This document shows positions 52,452 to 61,864 of a stretch of DNA of 64,000 bases, in pieces. The position numbers and the translations under genes were made by a program. This stretch comes from Paenibacillus xylanexedens (GTDB taxonomy: Bacteria > Bacillota > Bacilli > Paenibacillales > Paenibacillaceae): positions 174,280 through 238,279 of the forward strand of contig NZ_JAGIKV010000010.1 of assembly GCF_017874615.1 (NCBI RefSeq). Direction: 5' to 3'. A model generated the notes under the pieces. That model made no database searches. It was not told the origin of the DNA and worked only from the letters and a program-made list of their open reading frames with translations. Every line of letters begins with the position of its first letter. Position 1 is the stretch's first letter.

Positions 52452-53750
52452 TTAGTCGTTCAAGCCGAGCTTTTTGAAGATCGTGTCTACGTGCTTCAGG
52501 TGCCATGACGGGTTGAAAGCATCTGCGACTTCTTCTTCGTTCAGCACTTCCGTGATTTCCGGTGTGGATTTCACGATATCCTGGAACTGGCGTTGTTCTT
52601 CCCATGCTTGCATCGCACGTGGTTGAACGGTATCGTACGCTTGCTCGCGGCTGAAGCCTTTGTCGATCAGCTTAGTCATGATACGACCGGAGAATGGTAC
52701 CCCGTAGGTGCGCTCCATGTTGCGTTTCATGTTCTCAGGGAAAACCGTCAGGTTCTTCACGATGTTACCAAAACGGTTCAGCATGTAGTTCAGCAGCATC
52801 GTTGCATCCGGTAGAATGATACGTTCTACAGAAGAATGCGAGATGTCGCGCTCGTGCCAGAGCGTTACGTTCTCGTATGCCGATACCATATGTCCGCGAA
52901 TGACGCGGGACAGACCGGAGATGTTTTCACTACCGATCGGGTTACGCTTGTGCGGCATCGCAGAAGATCCTTTTTGACCTTTTGCAAAAGCTTCTTCCAC
53001 TTCACGGAATTCACTCTTCTGCAGTGCACGTACCTCTGTAGCAAACTTGTCCAGGGACGTTGCGATCAACGCCAGTGTAGCCATATACTCCGCGTGACGA
53101 TCACGTTGCAATGTTTGAGTCGAAATTGGCGCAGGTTTCGTGCCCAACTTCTCGCAGACAAACTCTTCAACAAACGGATCGATGTTCGCGTACGTTCCTA
53201 CTGCGCCTGAGATTTTGCCGTATTGTACATTGTCTGCTGCATGGCGGAAACGCTCCAGGTTCCGTTTCATCTCTTCATGCCACAATGCCATTTTCAGTCC
53301 AAATGTCGTTGGCTCCGCATGCACACCGTGCGTACGTCCCATCATTGGTGTGTGCTGATAAGCCAATGCTTTTTCACGAAGAATTTCAATGAAATTCACG
53401 ATATCCTTTTCCAGAATCTCATTCGCTTGACGCAGTACATAACCCAGAGCCGTATCCACGACATCTGTGGAAGTCAGTCCGTAGTGCACCCATTTCCGCT
53501 CCGCACCCAGACTTTCAGATACCGTACGTGTAAATGCGATAACGTCATGACGTGTTTCTTTTTCAATCTCATAGATGCGATCGATGTCAAAAGATGCGTT
53601 CTGACGAAGCAATGCTGCTTCTTCCTTAGGGATAACACCCAGTTCGGCCCACGCCTCACATGCACAAATTTCAACTTCCAGCCATGATTGGAATTTGTTC
53701 TCTTCGGTCCAGATGGCTCTCATTTCGGGTCTGCTATAACGTTCAATCAT
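52452..53750 (-). CDS. purB: Adenylosuccinate lyase
   Basis: A 432-residue fumarase/aspartase-superfamily enzyme acting twice in purine synthesis (SAICAR and adenylosuccinate cleavage). [20 protein letters not shown] start, [15 protein letters not shown] (catalytic His), and the signature [16 protein letters not shown]. Overlaps the purK stop by four bases. Normal length. Confidence 0.97.
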   Translation of the reverse strand: MIERYSRPEMRAIWTEENKFQSWLEVEICACEAWAELGVIPKEEAALLRQNASFDIDRIYEIEKETRHDVIAFTRTVSESLGAERKWVHYGLTSTDVVDTALGYVLRQANEILEKDIVNFIEILREKALAYQHTPMMGRTHGVHAEPTTFGLKMALWHEEMKRNLERFRHAADNVQYGKISGAVGTYANIDPFVEEFVCEKLGTKPAPISTQTLQRDRHAEYMATLALIATSLDKFATEVRALQKSEFREVEEAFAKGQKGSSAMPHKRNPIGSENISGLSRVIRGHMVSAYENVTLWHERDISHSSVERIILPDATMLLNYMLNRFGNIVKNLTVFPENMKRNMERTYGVPFSGRIMTKLIDKGFSREQAYDTVQPRAMQAWEEQRQFQDIVKSTPEITEVLNEEEVADAFNPSWHLKHVDTIFKKLGLND

Positions 53751-54949
53751 GAATTTGTATTCCTCCAGAGATTAGTTTGTTCAATCCATTGCAATCCTTC
53801 TTCAACATCCTGACAGAGCAGATTCACATGCCCCATCTTTCTTCCTGTTTTTGCTTCGGTTTTACCATATATGTGAAGCTTGGGAATCACACCGAGCTCT
53901 ATCGCTTCTACATCAGGTTGCCCTGTTCTGGCGATAATGCCTTCCAGATGTTCTCCAAGCACATTGACCATAACAACCGGACTCAATAACGAAGTGTCCC
54001 CAAGTGGTAACCCGCAGATGGCACGGATATGTTGTTCGAACTGAGAAGTCGCACAAGCTTCCATCGTATAGTGACCAGAATTATGCGGTCTTGGTGCCAG
54101 CTCATTGACGTACAGTCTTCCATCCGCCGCTACAAACAGTTCCACAGCCAGCAGTCCAACAGCCTTCATCGATTCTGCCACCGCTGCTGCCAGCTTTTGC
54201 GCTTCAATCTGGATATCTGCGGCAACTCTAGCCGGTACAATTGAAGCATGCAAAATGTTGTTCACATGAATGTTCTCCGCTGGCGGGAAAGTTTTGATCT
54301 CCCCATTTGTACTACGCGCTACAACGACCGATATCTCGCATTCAAACTTGATGAATTGTTCCAACACCAGTTCCGCACCAGTAGCCGCAAGTTCTTCGTA
54401 TGCCGCAACAGCCTGACTTGTTTCCCGGATGACCCGTTGACCTTTGCCATCGTAGCCTCCAGTCACCGTCTTCAGTACACATGGCACTCCAAGTTCGCTA
54501 ACAGCAGCAAGCATCGTATCCGCACTTTTGATCTCACGATAAGGCGCGACTCTTACTCCAGCAGCTTCGATCGCACGTTTTTCACGCAACCGATGTTGTG
54601 TGGTGTACAGTAACGCACTTCCTTGTGGAACGTAAGACTCACGCTCGAGCAGCCCAGCGACTTCTGCATCCACATTTTCGAATTCATACGTAATGACATC
54701 GCATTGCCGAGCCAGTTCAAGTGCAGCTTTGGCATCGTCATAACCAGCTTCAATCTGACGAGCAACTTGACCACAAGGTGCATCCGCAGCGGGATCAAGA
54801 GTAACGAATCGATAACCCATTGCCGTTCCTGCGAGCGTCATCATACGTCCGAGCTGTCCGCCTCCAAGAATGCCGATGGTTGTTTTCCCGGGCAGCAGGA
54901 CTTTTTTTAGCTCTCCTGCTATACCGGATTGGTTCCCGACTCTATTCAT
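53747..54949 (-). CDS. purK: 5-(carboxyamino)imidazole ribonucleotide synthase
   Basis: A 400-residue ATP-grasp enzyme that carboxylates AIR. After a 20-residue N-terminal extension comes [20 protein letters not shown]; then [27 protein letters not shown] and [18 protein letters not shown], all typical. Overlaps purE by four bases and purB by four. Confidence 0.97.
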   Translation of the reverse strand: MNRVGNQSGIAGELKKVLLPGKTTIGILGGGQLGRMMTLAGTAMGYRFVTLDPAADAPCGQVARQIEAGYDDAKAALELARQCDVITYEFENVDAEVAGLLERESYVPQGSALLYTTQHRLREKRAIEAAGVRVAPYREIKSADTMLAAVSELGVPCVLKTVTGGYDGKGQRVIRETSQAVAAYEELAATGAELVLEQFIKFECEISVVVARSTNGEIKTFPPAENIHVNNILHASIVPARVAADIQIEAQKLAAAVAESMKAVGLLAVELFVAADGRLYVNELAPRPHNSGHYTMEACATSQFEQHIRAICGLPLGDTSLLSPVVMVNVLGEHLEGIIARTGQPDVEAIELGVIPKLHIYGKTEAKTGRKMGHVNLLCQDVEEGLQWIEQTNLWRNTNS

Positions 54950-55431
54950 AGTTCTTCACTACTTTCGAGTACTTCTTGTTTGATGCGCTCTCGGCGAGCT
55001 TCAGAGCGACGTTGGACATCCGGGTCAAAAGCACCGATCATTTGAGCTGCCAGCAATCCTGCATTCGTTGCCCCTGCCTTGCCAATCGCCACAGTTGCGA
55101 CGGGAATACCACCAGGCATCTGAACAATGGACAACAAGGAATCGAGACCGTTCAACGCTTTGGATTGAACCGGTACGCCAATGACTGGAAGCATCGTTTT
55201 GGCGGCAACCATACCGGGTAGATGTGCTGCCCCGCCTGCGCCTGCAATGATCACCTTGAATCCTCGGTCAATTGCTTGCTCTGCGTATTCAAACATCAAA
55301 TCCGGTGTACGATGGGCGGAGACCACCTTTTTCTCATACCCAATCTCCAGCTCGTCCAGCACCTCGCACACATGTTTCATCGTTTCCCAATCCGACTTGC
55401 TGCCCATAATTACAGCGACTTGCAGTGACAT
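54946..55431 (-). CDS. purE: 5-(carboxyamino)imidazole ribonucleotide mutase
   Basis: A 161-residue class I Pur[16 protein letters not shown] start, [33 protein letters not shown] and [20 protein letters not shown] are diagnostic; the catalytic His is in AAHLPG. First gene of the purine operon. I prefer ATG 55431 over TTG 55443 because GGGAG is one base from the TTG. Confidence 0.96.
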   Translation of the reverse strand: MSLQVAVIMGSKSDWETMKHVCEVLDELEIGYEKKVVSAHRTPDLMFEYAEQAIDRGFKVIIAGAGGAAHLPGMVAAKTMLPVIGVPVQSKALNGLDSLLSIVQMPGGIPVATVAIGKAGATNAGLLAAQMIGAFDPDVQRRSEARRERIKQEVLESSEEL

Positions 55432-55504
55432 GAATACATCCAACTCCCGTCTGCGCTTTTTTGATTACATCTGACTATTAAGGGACTCTTATTACGTGTG
55501 AAAT

Positions 55505-55546
55505 GAAAAAATCCGCTACCCGCGAAAACATCACATTTTCTCCGGA
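55505..55546 (-). terminator. Terminator in the pur leader (riboswitch expression platform)
   Basis: On the minus strand TCCGGAGAAAATGTGATG is followed by TTTTCGCGGGTAGCGGA and six Ts; inner GAAAA/TTTTC and outer TCCG/CGGA pair. It lies about 100 bases after the aptamer and 75 before purE, where a guanine-controlled terminator is expected. Confidence 0.6.
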
Positions 55547-55641
55547 CACCGGACTCCAAGAAATACGTATCCCTCAATTGGGCATGCCAAAAGGGGGCTT
55601 GCTGTCCGCATCTGGTTGCATGCGACTCTCAGCCGTATCTC

Positions 55642-55708
55642 CTCGTAGTCCGGAAATTTACGGTTTCCGGGTAGATACTTCCGGGCCCTATTCCCGGCGT
55701 TATACGAG
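55642..55708 (-). ncRNA. Purine (guanine-type) riboswitch aptamer
   Basis: P1 is CTCGTA/TACGAG. The conserved core TATAACGCC, GGAATAGGGCCCGGAAGTAT, TCTACCCGGAAACCGTAAAT and CCGGACTACGAG matches the G-box family, including the two kissing hairpin loops. The specificity position in GACTACG is C, which pairs with guanine (adenine riboswitches have U). Guanine or hypoxanthine binding should lower expression of the operon. Confidence 0.93.
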
Positions 55709-55805
55709 CAAATATCTATCAAACTATCTTCGTTTATTTTTGTAATCTCTTATTACATATTTCGTTCCTACTCGACCTTATTCTTACCTGATCGACACAT
55801 CTAAC

Positions 55806-55835
55806 ATTCTAACAATCCCCTACAGCTAATGTCAA
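55806..55835 (-). promoter_or_regulatory. Promoter of the purine operon
   Basis: On the minus strand TTGACA (55835-55830) is followed after 18 bases by TAGAAT (55811-55806), a near-consensus sigma-A promoter, giving a leader of about 370 bases before purE. Confidence 0.75.
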
Positions 55836-55843
55836 CTTAAAGA

Positions 55844-55877
55844 CGAACATTTAACATATTGACAAATATAATGTTCG
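55844..55877. promoter_or_regulatory. PurBox pair (PurR operator)
   Basis: CGAACATT (55844-55851) and AATGTTCG (55870-55877) are inverted with an 18-base gap, next to the -35 element. This is the layout of the tandem PurBoxes bound by the Bacillus PurR repressor (CCGAAC core). Confidence 0.8.
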
Positions 55878-55921
55878 GGAATTGCTTCTTTAAATTCGCT
55901 TAACCATCCATTTCATCCCAT

Positions 55922-55966
55922 AAAAGAAAGCCGGCTCCTCTTCAATCTCTCGAAGACAACCGGCTT
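55922..55966 (-). terminator. Terminator after the universal stress protein gene
   Basis: AAGCCGG...CCGGCTT with an inner CTTCAATCTCTCGAAG hairpin; T-rich on the minus-strand side. Confidence 0.75.
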
Positions 55967-55997
55967 CCTGCTTTTCAGTGCATCCACACTTCATCCA

Positions 55998-56432
55998 TTA
56001 TTTTACGATCAGTACTGGAACCTGCGCATGCTGCACCACATTGTGACTGACACTACCCAAGACAAATTCCCGAATACCACCCAGTCCGCGGCTACCAATA
56101 ATAATGATATCAGAATCATTTTCTTTGGCAAAATCAAGCAACACTTCCGCTGCCGCTCCTTGAATCAGATCCACATTGGCCGTTACACCCGCAGCCTGAA
56201 TTCGTTCTTTCGCTTCATCTGTTGTCTGCACAGCCAGATTGTAGTAGTCATTATTAAGTGAAGGTGGCAGTGGAGCCAGTCCCTCACCGATGAATACACG
56301 CGGGAAATCAAAAGCATGAATGACATCCAGTACTGCATTTGGGGACACTTTAGCTAGCTCAATCGCACGATCAAGTGCTTTATTTGAAGCTTTGGAACCA
56401 TCATAAGCCACTAATATTTTGGAAAATAACAT
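55998..56432 (-). CDS. Universal stress protein (UspA family)
   Basis: A 144-residue cytosolic UspA-fold protein. It starts ILVAYDGSKASNKALDRAIE and contains the ATP-binding GSRGLGGIREFVLGSVSHNV (G-2x-G-9x-G-S/T pattern) and ends VPVLIVK. Probably binds ATP and acts in stress survival, as described for the family. Single gene behind an AAGGGACGG site. Confidence 0.94.
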   Translation of the reverse strand: MLFSKILVAYDGSKASNKALDRAIELAKVSPNAVLDVIHAFDFPRVFIGEGLAPLPPSLNNDYYNLAVQTTDEAKERIQAAGVTANVDLIQGAAAEVLLDFAKENDSDIIIIGSRGLGGIREFVLGSVSHNVVQHAQVPVLIVK

Positions 56433-56654
56433 GTGAATCCCGTCCCTTCCTTTATATGTAGAGCACGCGAAGCAAGCTTCGGTCTGACATGTAATAAACT
56501 AACAGTTAAATAACAGAACCATGTAACTCCTTAAACGTTCCAGAGCCACAATGAACCATTTATACGAATGAATTTACATATCAGACGAATTAATGATACA
56601 CCTTTCACTTCAGCGTAAGTCTTTTTCGAATGGTTACGCATGTGTTCCATGTGT

Positions 56655-56918
56655 TCATTGAATAAAGTAACCATAGATTACCGCATTCAAGAATAACAAC
56701 AATGGAATGCCAATGGTGAAGCTGGGATGTTTAGTCTTATGCCTTTTCCGATACATCGCGATCCAGACTCCCAAAGCACCGCCTATAAATGCTAATAAGA
56801 ATAACGTCCGTTCGGGTGTACGGTCACGACGCTGTTGCGCACGCCTCTTATCATCCGACATCACCAGATAACCAACTACATTAATAAATAAAAACCACAA
56901 TATAAGTCCGGTTTGCAT
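56655..56918 (-). CDS. DUF1294 membrane protein
   Basis: An 87-residue protein with two to three hydrophobic segments (GLILWFLFINVVGYLVM, LFLLAFIGGALGVWIAMYRK, IGIPLLLFLNAVIYGYF) and the conserved cytoplasmic DDKRRAQ...RTPE and MYRKRHKTKHPSF motifs of DUF1294. Function unknown. Single gene. Confidence 0.9.
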   Translation of the reverse strand: MQTGLILWFLFINVVGYLVMSDDKRRAQQRRDRTPERTLFLLAFIGGALGVWIAMYRKRHKTKHPSFTIGIPLLLFLNAVIYGYFIQ

Positions 56919-57044
56919 ATAATTCTAGCGATCCCCCTGTCCCGGGACATCTCCCTGTCTCCATTATAGTCCTCATCAGAGACATGTTCAACGCACCGGG
57001 TAGGGAACCACAATTTTGTGTAATAACGCTAACCTCGCTCTGAC

Positions 57045-57182
57045 CTAGGACTCCTGTTTTGGAATACCGTTCAGGCTTGGTGCTCTTTTGGCTGCTTTGT
57101 CCGGGCGCACAGCGATACTCTCTTCCCGAATACTGTCTTTGTTTTGCTGGTTATGGATCTTCTCTGGTTTGTTATGCGGCAT
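57045..57182 (-). CDS. Small basic protein of unknown function (45 aa)
   Basis: ATG 57182 is preceded by GGAGGTGAT, an optimal ribosome binding site, and opens MPHNKPEKIHNQQNKDSIRE followed by ESIAVRPDKAAKRAPSLNGI and a short tail. The hydrophilic, Asn/Gln/Lys-rich composition resembles small spore or cold-shock-like proteins, but I recognise no family. It lies just upstream of, and in tandem after, topB in the same direction (62 bases beyond the topB stop), so it may be transcribed with topB. Confidence 0.7.
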   Translation of the reverse strand: MPHNKPEKIHNQQNKDSIREESIAVRPDKAAKRAPSLNGIPKQES

Positions 57183-57256
57183 GTAGGTATCACCTCCTTG
57201 GCTTACGTTGCCTGAAAACGGAGGATCTTATACGACTTCAACTACCCTCAAGCGTG

Positions 57257-59386
57257 TTACTCTCCCTTTTTCTCCATAGCCGCCTTCAGCAGATCTCCAA
57301 GGTTAGACCCAATGGACTCCTGCTTCGCATATTGTTTCACCAGCTTTTGCTGATCGCGTTTGTTCACATGCTGTTTGTCCTTATCCAACGTTTCTGTAAT
57401 ACCACAAGGTAGACATTGTACGTATAACCCCGCCTTGCCTTCTTTGATTTCCATCTTTTTGTGGCACTGCGCACAACGACGATTGGACATTCTTTTCTCT
57501 GCCGAACGACGATATCCACAGTCCTCGGTGGGACATACAAGAAACTTGCCGCGCTTGCCTTTCTTCTCCAACAACCGTGCGTTACAGTCCGGGCAATGGC
57601 TATTGGACACATTATGCGGCTTATACTCCGCTTTGCTGCCTTTTACCGTAGACACCAGCTCTTTTGCCATGGATCGGATACTATCCAGAAACGGTCCCGG
57701 TTTCCCTTGCCCACGAGCGATGAGTTCCAGTTCAGCTTCCCAGCGGGCAGTCAGATCCGGTGAACGAAGCTGCGGGGCAGCCAGTTCAATCAACTGTTTT
57801 CCTTTACCGGTTGGATGCATGCTGTTGCCTTGACGATCTATTGTATCGGAACTGACCAGTTTCTCGATAATATCCGCTCGTGTCGCCGGAGTGCCCAGTC
57901 CATGCTTCTCCATTTGGGAAAGCAAAGCAGCTTCGGTATACCGTTTGGGCGGCATCGTCCGTCCACTTTTAATATGGCAACGCTGAACCGTCACGGACTG
58001 CCCTTGCTGCACATCTGGCAAAAGCGCACGCTCATGGTCTGCTGTATCATCAGTACGGTCATCGTCATCATCGCTGTAATCGCCGCCGTATACTTCACGC
58101 CATCCACTTTCTTTCACCGTTGTACCTTTAACATGGAAGGAGTCATTCCCCACCTGAACCGTGATCGCAACCGAATCGTACTTCGCTGCCGGATAGAATA
58201 GGCTGATAAAACGACGTACGATCAGATCGTACAGTTTGCGTTCCTCTGGATTCAATTGATTCAAAAGCACCGTCTGCTCCGTTGGGATAATCGCATGGTG
58301 ATCCGTAACTTTGCTGTCATCCACAATACGTTTGGTAATATTCAGATTTTTGCGCAGCAAAGGACGTGCCAAAGACGCATAAGGTCCAATGGCTACACTA
58401 TCCAGCCGTTCTTTCAACGTAGCTGTCATATCCGAAGTGAGGTATCGACTGTCCGTACGCGGATACGTCACAAGCTTGTGCTGTTCATACAGACGTTGCA
58501 GGACATTCGATGTTTGCTTTGCAGAGAAACCATACTTCCGGTTGGCATCCCGTTGTAGTTCCGTCAGATCATATGCCAGTGGATGCGGCTCAACCTTCTC
58601 GCTTTTCTTCACTTGGGCAATCGTGCCCTTGCGCCCATCTACCCGTTTCTTCAATTCTTGTGTTTCTTGAGGGTCGAAAATTCGTGAATCTCCTCCAGCT
58701 GCCCGCCACACAGCCTGAAAACCTCCCATGTCTGCCGTTAACGTCTCATACTCCTGCGAGCGGAAACCGTTAATTTCATTTTCCCTGTCCATAATCATCC
58801 CCAAGGTCGGAGTTTGTACACGTCCAGCAGACAACTGGGCATTGAAACGAACGGTTAATGCACGGGTCACGTTAAGTCCGATCATCCAGTCAGCCTCCGC
58901 CCGGCAACGTGCAGATTCATAGAGGCGGTCGAACTGACTGCCTGGCTTCAGCGAAGCAAATCCGTCTTTGATCGCCTTATCTGTCTGGGATGAAATCCAC
59001 AGGCGTTTAAAAGGTTTTTTCCACCCCGCCATCTGCATGATCCAACGAGCCAGCAATTCTCCCTCACGTGCTGCATCGGTCGCAATGACCAGTTCGCCTA
59101 CATCCTGACGTTTCATCAACTGCTGCACGGCTTTATATTGATGGTTGGTCTCTTTAAGTACTTTCAATTTCGTACGATCTGGCAGAATGGGTAGGTCCTC
59201 CAGATTCCATGTTGCATACTTTTTGTCGTAATCCTCGGGTTCAGCTAATCCAACCAGATGTCCAAGCGCCCAGGTAACGATATATTTCGGGCCTTCCATA
59301 TAACTTTTATGTTTATCACGCGCACCCATAACTCTGGCTATTTCGCGTGCTACAGATGGTTTTTCTGCGAGTACCAATGTCTTCAC
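57257..59386 (-). CDS. topB: DNA topoisomerase III
   Basis: A 709-residue type IA topoisomerase that decatenates DNA. TLVLAEKPSVAREIARVMGA (TOPRIM start), ATDAAREGELLARWIM (metal site), LSAGRVQTPTLGMI, and the active-site Tyr in LVTYPRTDSRYL. The C-terminus has two Cys-rich zinc-binding units (CPDCNARLL...CPTEDCGY and CAQCHKKM...CLPCG) as in Bacillus TopB. Starts at GTG 59386 after GGAAGAG. Confidence 0.96.
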   Translation of the reverse strand: MKTLVLAEKPSVAREIARVMGARDKHKSYMEGPKYIVTWALGHLVGLAEPEDYDKKYATWNLEDLPILPDRTKLKVLKETNHQYKAVQQLMKRQDVGELVIATDAAREGELLARWIMQMAGWKKPFKRLWISSQTDKAIKDGFASLKPGSQFDRLYESARCRAEADWMIGLNVTRALTVRFNAQLSAGRVQTPTLGMIMDRENEINGFRSQEYETLTADMGGFQAVWRAAGGDSRIFDPQETQELKKRVDGRKGTIAQVKKSEKVEPHPLAYDLTELQRDANRKYGFSAKQTSNVLQRLYEQHKLVTYPRTDSRYLTSDMTATLKERLDSVAIGPYASLARPLLRKNLNITKRIVDDSKVTDHHAIIPTEQTVLLNQLNPEERKLYDLIVRRFISLFYPAAKYDSVAITVQVGNDSFHVKGTTVKESGWREVYGGDYSDDDDDRTDDTADHERALLPDVQQGQSVTVQRCHIKSGRTMPPKRYTEAALLSQMEKHGLGTPATRADIIEKLVSSDTIDRQGNSMHPTGKGKQLIELAAPQLRSPDLTARWEAELELIARGQGKPGPFLDSIRSMAKELVSTVKGSKAEYKPHNVSNSHCPDCNARLLEKKGKRGKFLVCPTEDCGYRRSAEKRMSNRRCAQCHKKMEIKEGKAGLYVQCLPCGITETLDKDKQHVNKRDQQKLVKQYAKQESIGSNLGDLLKAAMEKKGE

Positions 59387-59755
59387 TTCATATCTCTTCC
59401 TCTCTAGTAGAACGTTATGTCTCTTTTATTCCTATCTTTTCATTATATCATTTCACACTAAAGGTATGCTCTGTCATCTCTACTTCCTAACTACTCGCCT
59501 CCTGTAACCTCATGTTTAATCAACATATCGAGTTTGTGTTATATTTCTTTACATTATAATATGTAATAGTTTTTCTGAGTACATGTAAACAGAAGCATGA
59601 ATAAGTATTAACACTGTAAAGTATTGATGTATACGTTTTTTTGGATAAATATAAACCTTGTAAGATTACCTGACATAACTATACAATGTGTCAAAGCATA
59701 GAAACAGAATCGCTGCTACACACATCAATGAGACACAGGAAGGGAGCGTGGATGC
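59387..59755. other. Divergent intergenic region topB / amidase
   Basis: 369 AT-rich bases with promoters for both genes; an ATTACATATTATAATGT palindrome-like stretch lies near 59551-59568 and could be part of a promoter. Nothing else was recognised. Confidence 0.4.
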
Positions 59756-61690
59756 ATGACTTATCATGGATCTGTATTGAAAAAAAGTGGGGCTTTGTTA
59801 CTGGCGGGAGCTGTTGTTGCCACAACTTGGGGAGGAACGGTTCCTTCGGCATCAGCCGCAACGGCAACGCCTACGAGTAAAACAACAGTAGCAGCTGTAT
59901 CCAAAGGAAAAGCGCCAGCAACTCCGGCAGCATTTGTTCAGGCTATGGAAGAAGCGGCTACACTTGCAGGTGTTCCTTTTACCATGGACAAGCTCTCCGG
60001 CACAACCGTACAACGTAAAGATGCTGCGGTCGCCTTGCAACAATGGCTCAAGCTGGATTCGACTACCGTATCATTCAAAGATGTCCCGAATGAAGCCACT
60101 TTCGCAGGTGCTGTTGGTGCATTGAATACGGCAGGGCTAATGAAAGGTTATACCGATTCCCTCTTCCTTCCAAACGCTGTACTTACCGAGAATGACCTCT
60201 CCATACTGAAAGACCGCATTTATAACTACATAAAACCGTTTGTCCTGGAGGAAGCAACCATCATGGATCTCCAGACTGCAATGACGCAAGGAAAACTGAC
60301 ATCAAAAGAACTGGTTCAAAAATATCTGGACCGCATTGAAAAATACGATGATCAAGGTGTAAGCATCAACGCCGTATTAACGCTGAACCCGGATGCACTC
60401 CAAATTGCGGAGCAATTGGATGAAGAACGTGCAGCCCAAGGTGCCCGCGGGCCTCTGCATGGCGTTCCGGTTTTGGTAAAAGACAATTTCGATACCAATG
60501 ACATGCCGACAACCGCAGGCTGTATCTGTCTGAAAGATTCCATTCCTGCTCACGATGCTGAACAAGTGAAGAAACTCAAAGCAGCTGGCGCCATTATTTT
60601 GGGCAAAACGAACCTGCATGAATTCGCATTTGGCATAACGACATCCAGCTCATTGGGTGGACAAACACTGAACCCTTACGCCCTGGATCACTATCCAGGT
60701 GGATCAAGCGGTGGAACAGGTGCAGCCATTGCATCAAACTTTGCTGCAGCCGGCATGGGTACAGACACTGGCGGTTCGATCCGAATCCCATCCAGCTTCA
60801 ACAGCCTTGTGGGTATCCGCCCAACCATCGGACTGTCCAGCCGTGAAGGCATTATCCCATTGGCTTTGACACAGGATGTAGGTGGACCTATGGCCCGTAC
60901 AGTTAGTGACGCTGCAATCATGTTGGATGCTACGGCCGGCTATGATAAAAAGGATGTCGCTACAGCCTACGCGGTTGGCAAAATTCCATCTAGCTATACA
61001 GACTTCTTGGATGTAAACGGACTGAAAGGTGCACGCATCGGTGTGGCCACAGAACTCATCCCAAGTACCAAAGCTGAAGAAAAAGCCGTTGCTGACGTGA
61101 TCAACACCGCTGTGGAAGAATTGAAGACACTGGGCGCTACCGCAGTTCCCATTTCCATCCCGAACTTGACTGAGATCAACAAATACCCAAGTCTCAGCGG
61201 ATATGAATTCAAGTTCCAACTGAATGACTATCTGGACTCATTGGGTGCAGACGCTCCATATCACAGTCTGTCCGAGATCATCGCTTCCGGAGAGTTCGAC
61301 AAATCTCAGGAGCAATCCATGAAGACTCGGGATGCACGCCAAACGTTGGAGACTACCGAATACAAGGACATCGTCCTGAAACGCACCCAAGTTACACGTG
61401 AGTCCCTGCTGAAAGTTATGGCAGACAACAACCTGGATGCCATCATCTATCCTACGTCCACACAAGCCGCTGGTGTTATTGGCGAAGGACAAAACTCCGG
61501 TGGTAACAACCGATTGAGTCCTTTCTCCGGCTTCCCGGCGATTACGGTCCCTGCTGGTTTCACAACTGATGGTTTGCCAGTAGGCATGGAATTCCTTGGT
61601 CGTGCCTTTGATGAAGGAACCTTGATCAAGCTGGCTTACAGCTACGAACAAGGTACACATCACCGCCAAGCGCCTAAGCTTACGCCGTAA
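59756..61690 (+). CDS. Exported amidase with an N-terminal S-layer-homology-like segment
   Basis: A 644-residue protein. Signal peptide to about residue 34 (GALLLAGAVVATTWGG...SASA). Residues about 95-150 resemble one SLH repeat (SFKDVPNEATFAGAVGALNT then AGLMKGYTDSLFLPNAVLTE), which may anchor it to the wall. The rest is an amidase-signature enzyme: Lys in VPVLVKDNFDTND, the Ser-rich GGSSGGTGAAIASN, and the nucleophile/cis-Ser in GTDTGGSIRIPSS form the Ser-cisSer-Lys triad. It hydrolyses a carboxamide of unknown identity outside the cell; GatA is excluded because it is secreted and lacks gatC/gatB. Start ATG with AAGGGAG upstream. Confidence 0.92.
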   Translation: MTYHGSVLKKSGALLLAGAVVATTWGGTVPSASAATATPTSKTTVAAVSKGKAPATPAAFVQAMEEAATLAGVPFTMDKLSGTTVQRKDAAVALQQWLKLDSTTVSFKDVPNEATFAGAVGALNTAGLMKGYTDSLFLPNAVLTENDLSILKDRIYNYIKPFVLEEATIMDLQTAMTQGKLTSKELVQKYLDRIEKYDDQGVSINAVLTLNPDALQIAEQLDEERAAQGARGPLHGVPVLVKDNFDTNDMPTTAGCICLKDSIPAHDAEQVKKLKAAGAIILGKTNLHEFAFGITTSSSLGGQTLNPYALDHYPGGSSGGTGAAIASNFAAAGMGTDTGGSIRIPSSFNSLVGIRPTIGLSSREGIIPLALTQDVGGPMARTVSDAAIMLDATAGYDKKDVATAYAVGKIPSSYTDFLDVNGLKGARIGVATELIPSTKAEEKAVADVINTAVEELKTLGATAVPISIPNLTEINKYPSLSGYEFKFQLNDYLDSLGADAPYHSLSEIIASGEFDKSQEQSMKTRDARQTLETTEYKDIVLKRTQVTRESLLKVMADNNLDAIIYPTSTQAAGVIGEGQNSGGNNRLSPFSGFPAITVPAGFTTDGLPVGMEFLGRAFDEGTLIKLAYSYEQGTHHRQAPKLTP

Positions 61691-61772
61691 AATATTTATG
61701 GGATTAAGCAATTCCGGTTAACACAAAAAATAGATGCAATCATATCACTTTTTTGAAACGAGTTAACCCACT

Positions 61773-61821
61773 AAAGAGACCACCTTCTTCATGACAGCAT
61801 GAAGTTTGGGTGGTCTCTTTT
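61773..61821 (+). terminator. Terminator after the amidase gene
   Basis: AAAGAGACCACC...GGTGGTCTCTTT stem with an inner CTTCATG-ACAG-CATGAAG hairpin, followed by TATG; the terminal Ts are part of the stem. Confidence 0.85.
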
Positions 61822-61864
61822 ATGTTCTCTATTTATTTTTATGTTGCATACCGTCGGATGTTAC

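Noticed and set aside
55503..55745. An 80-codon plus-strand frame over the pur leader
   Set aside because: It is antisense to the guanine riboswitch and its terminator; the structured RNA explains the sequence.
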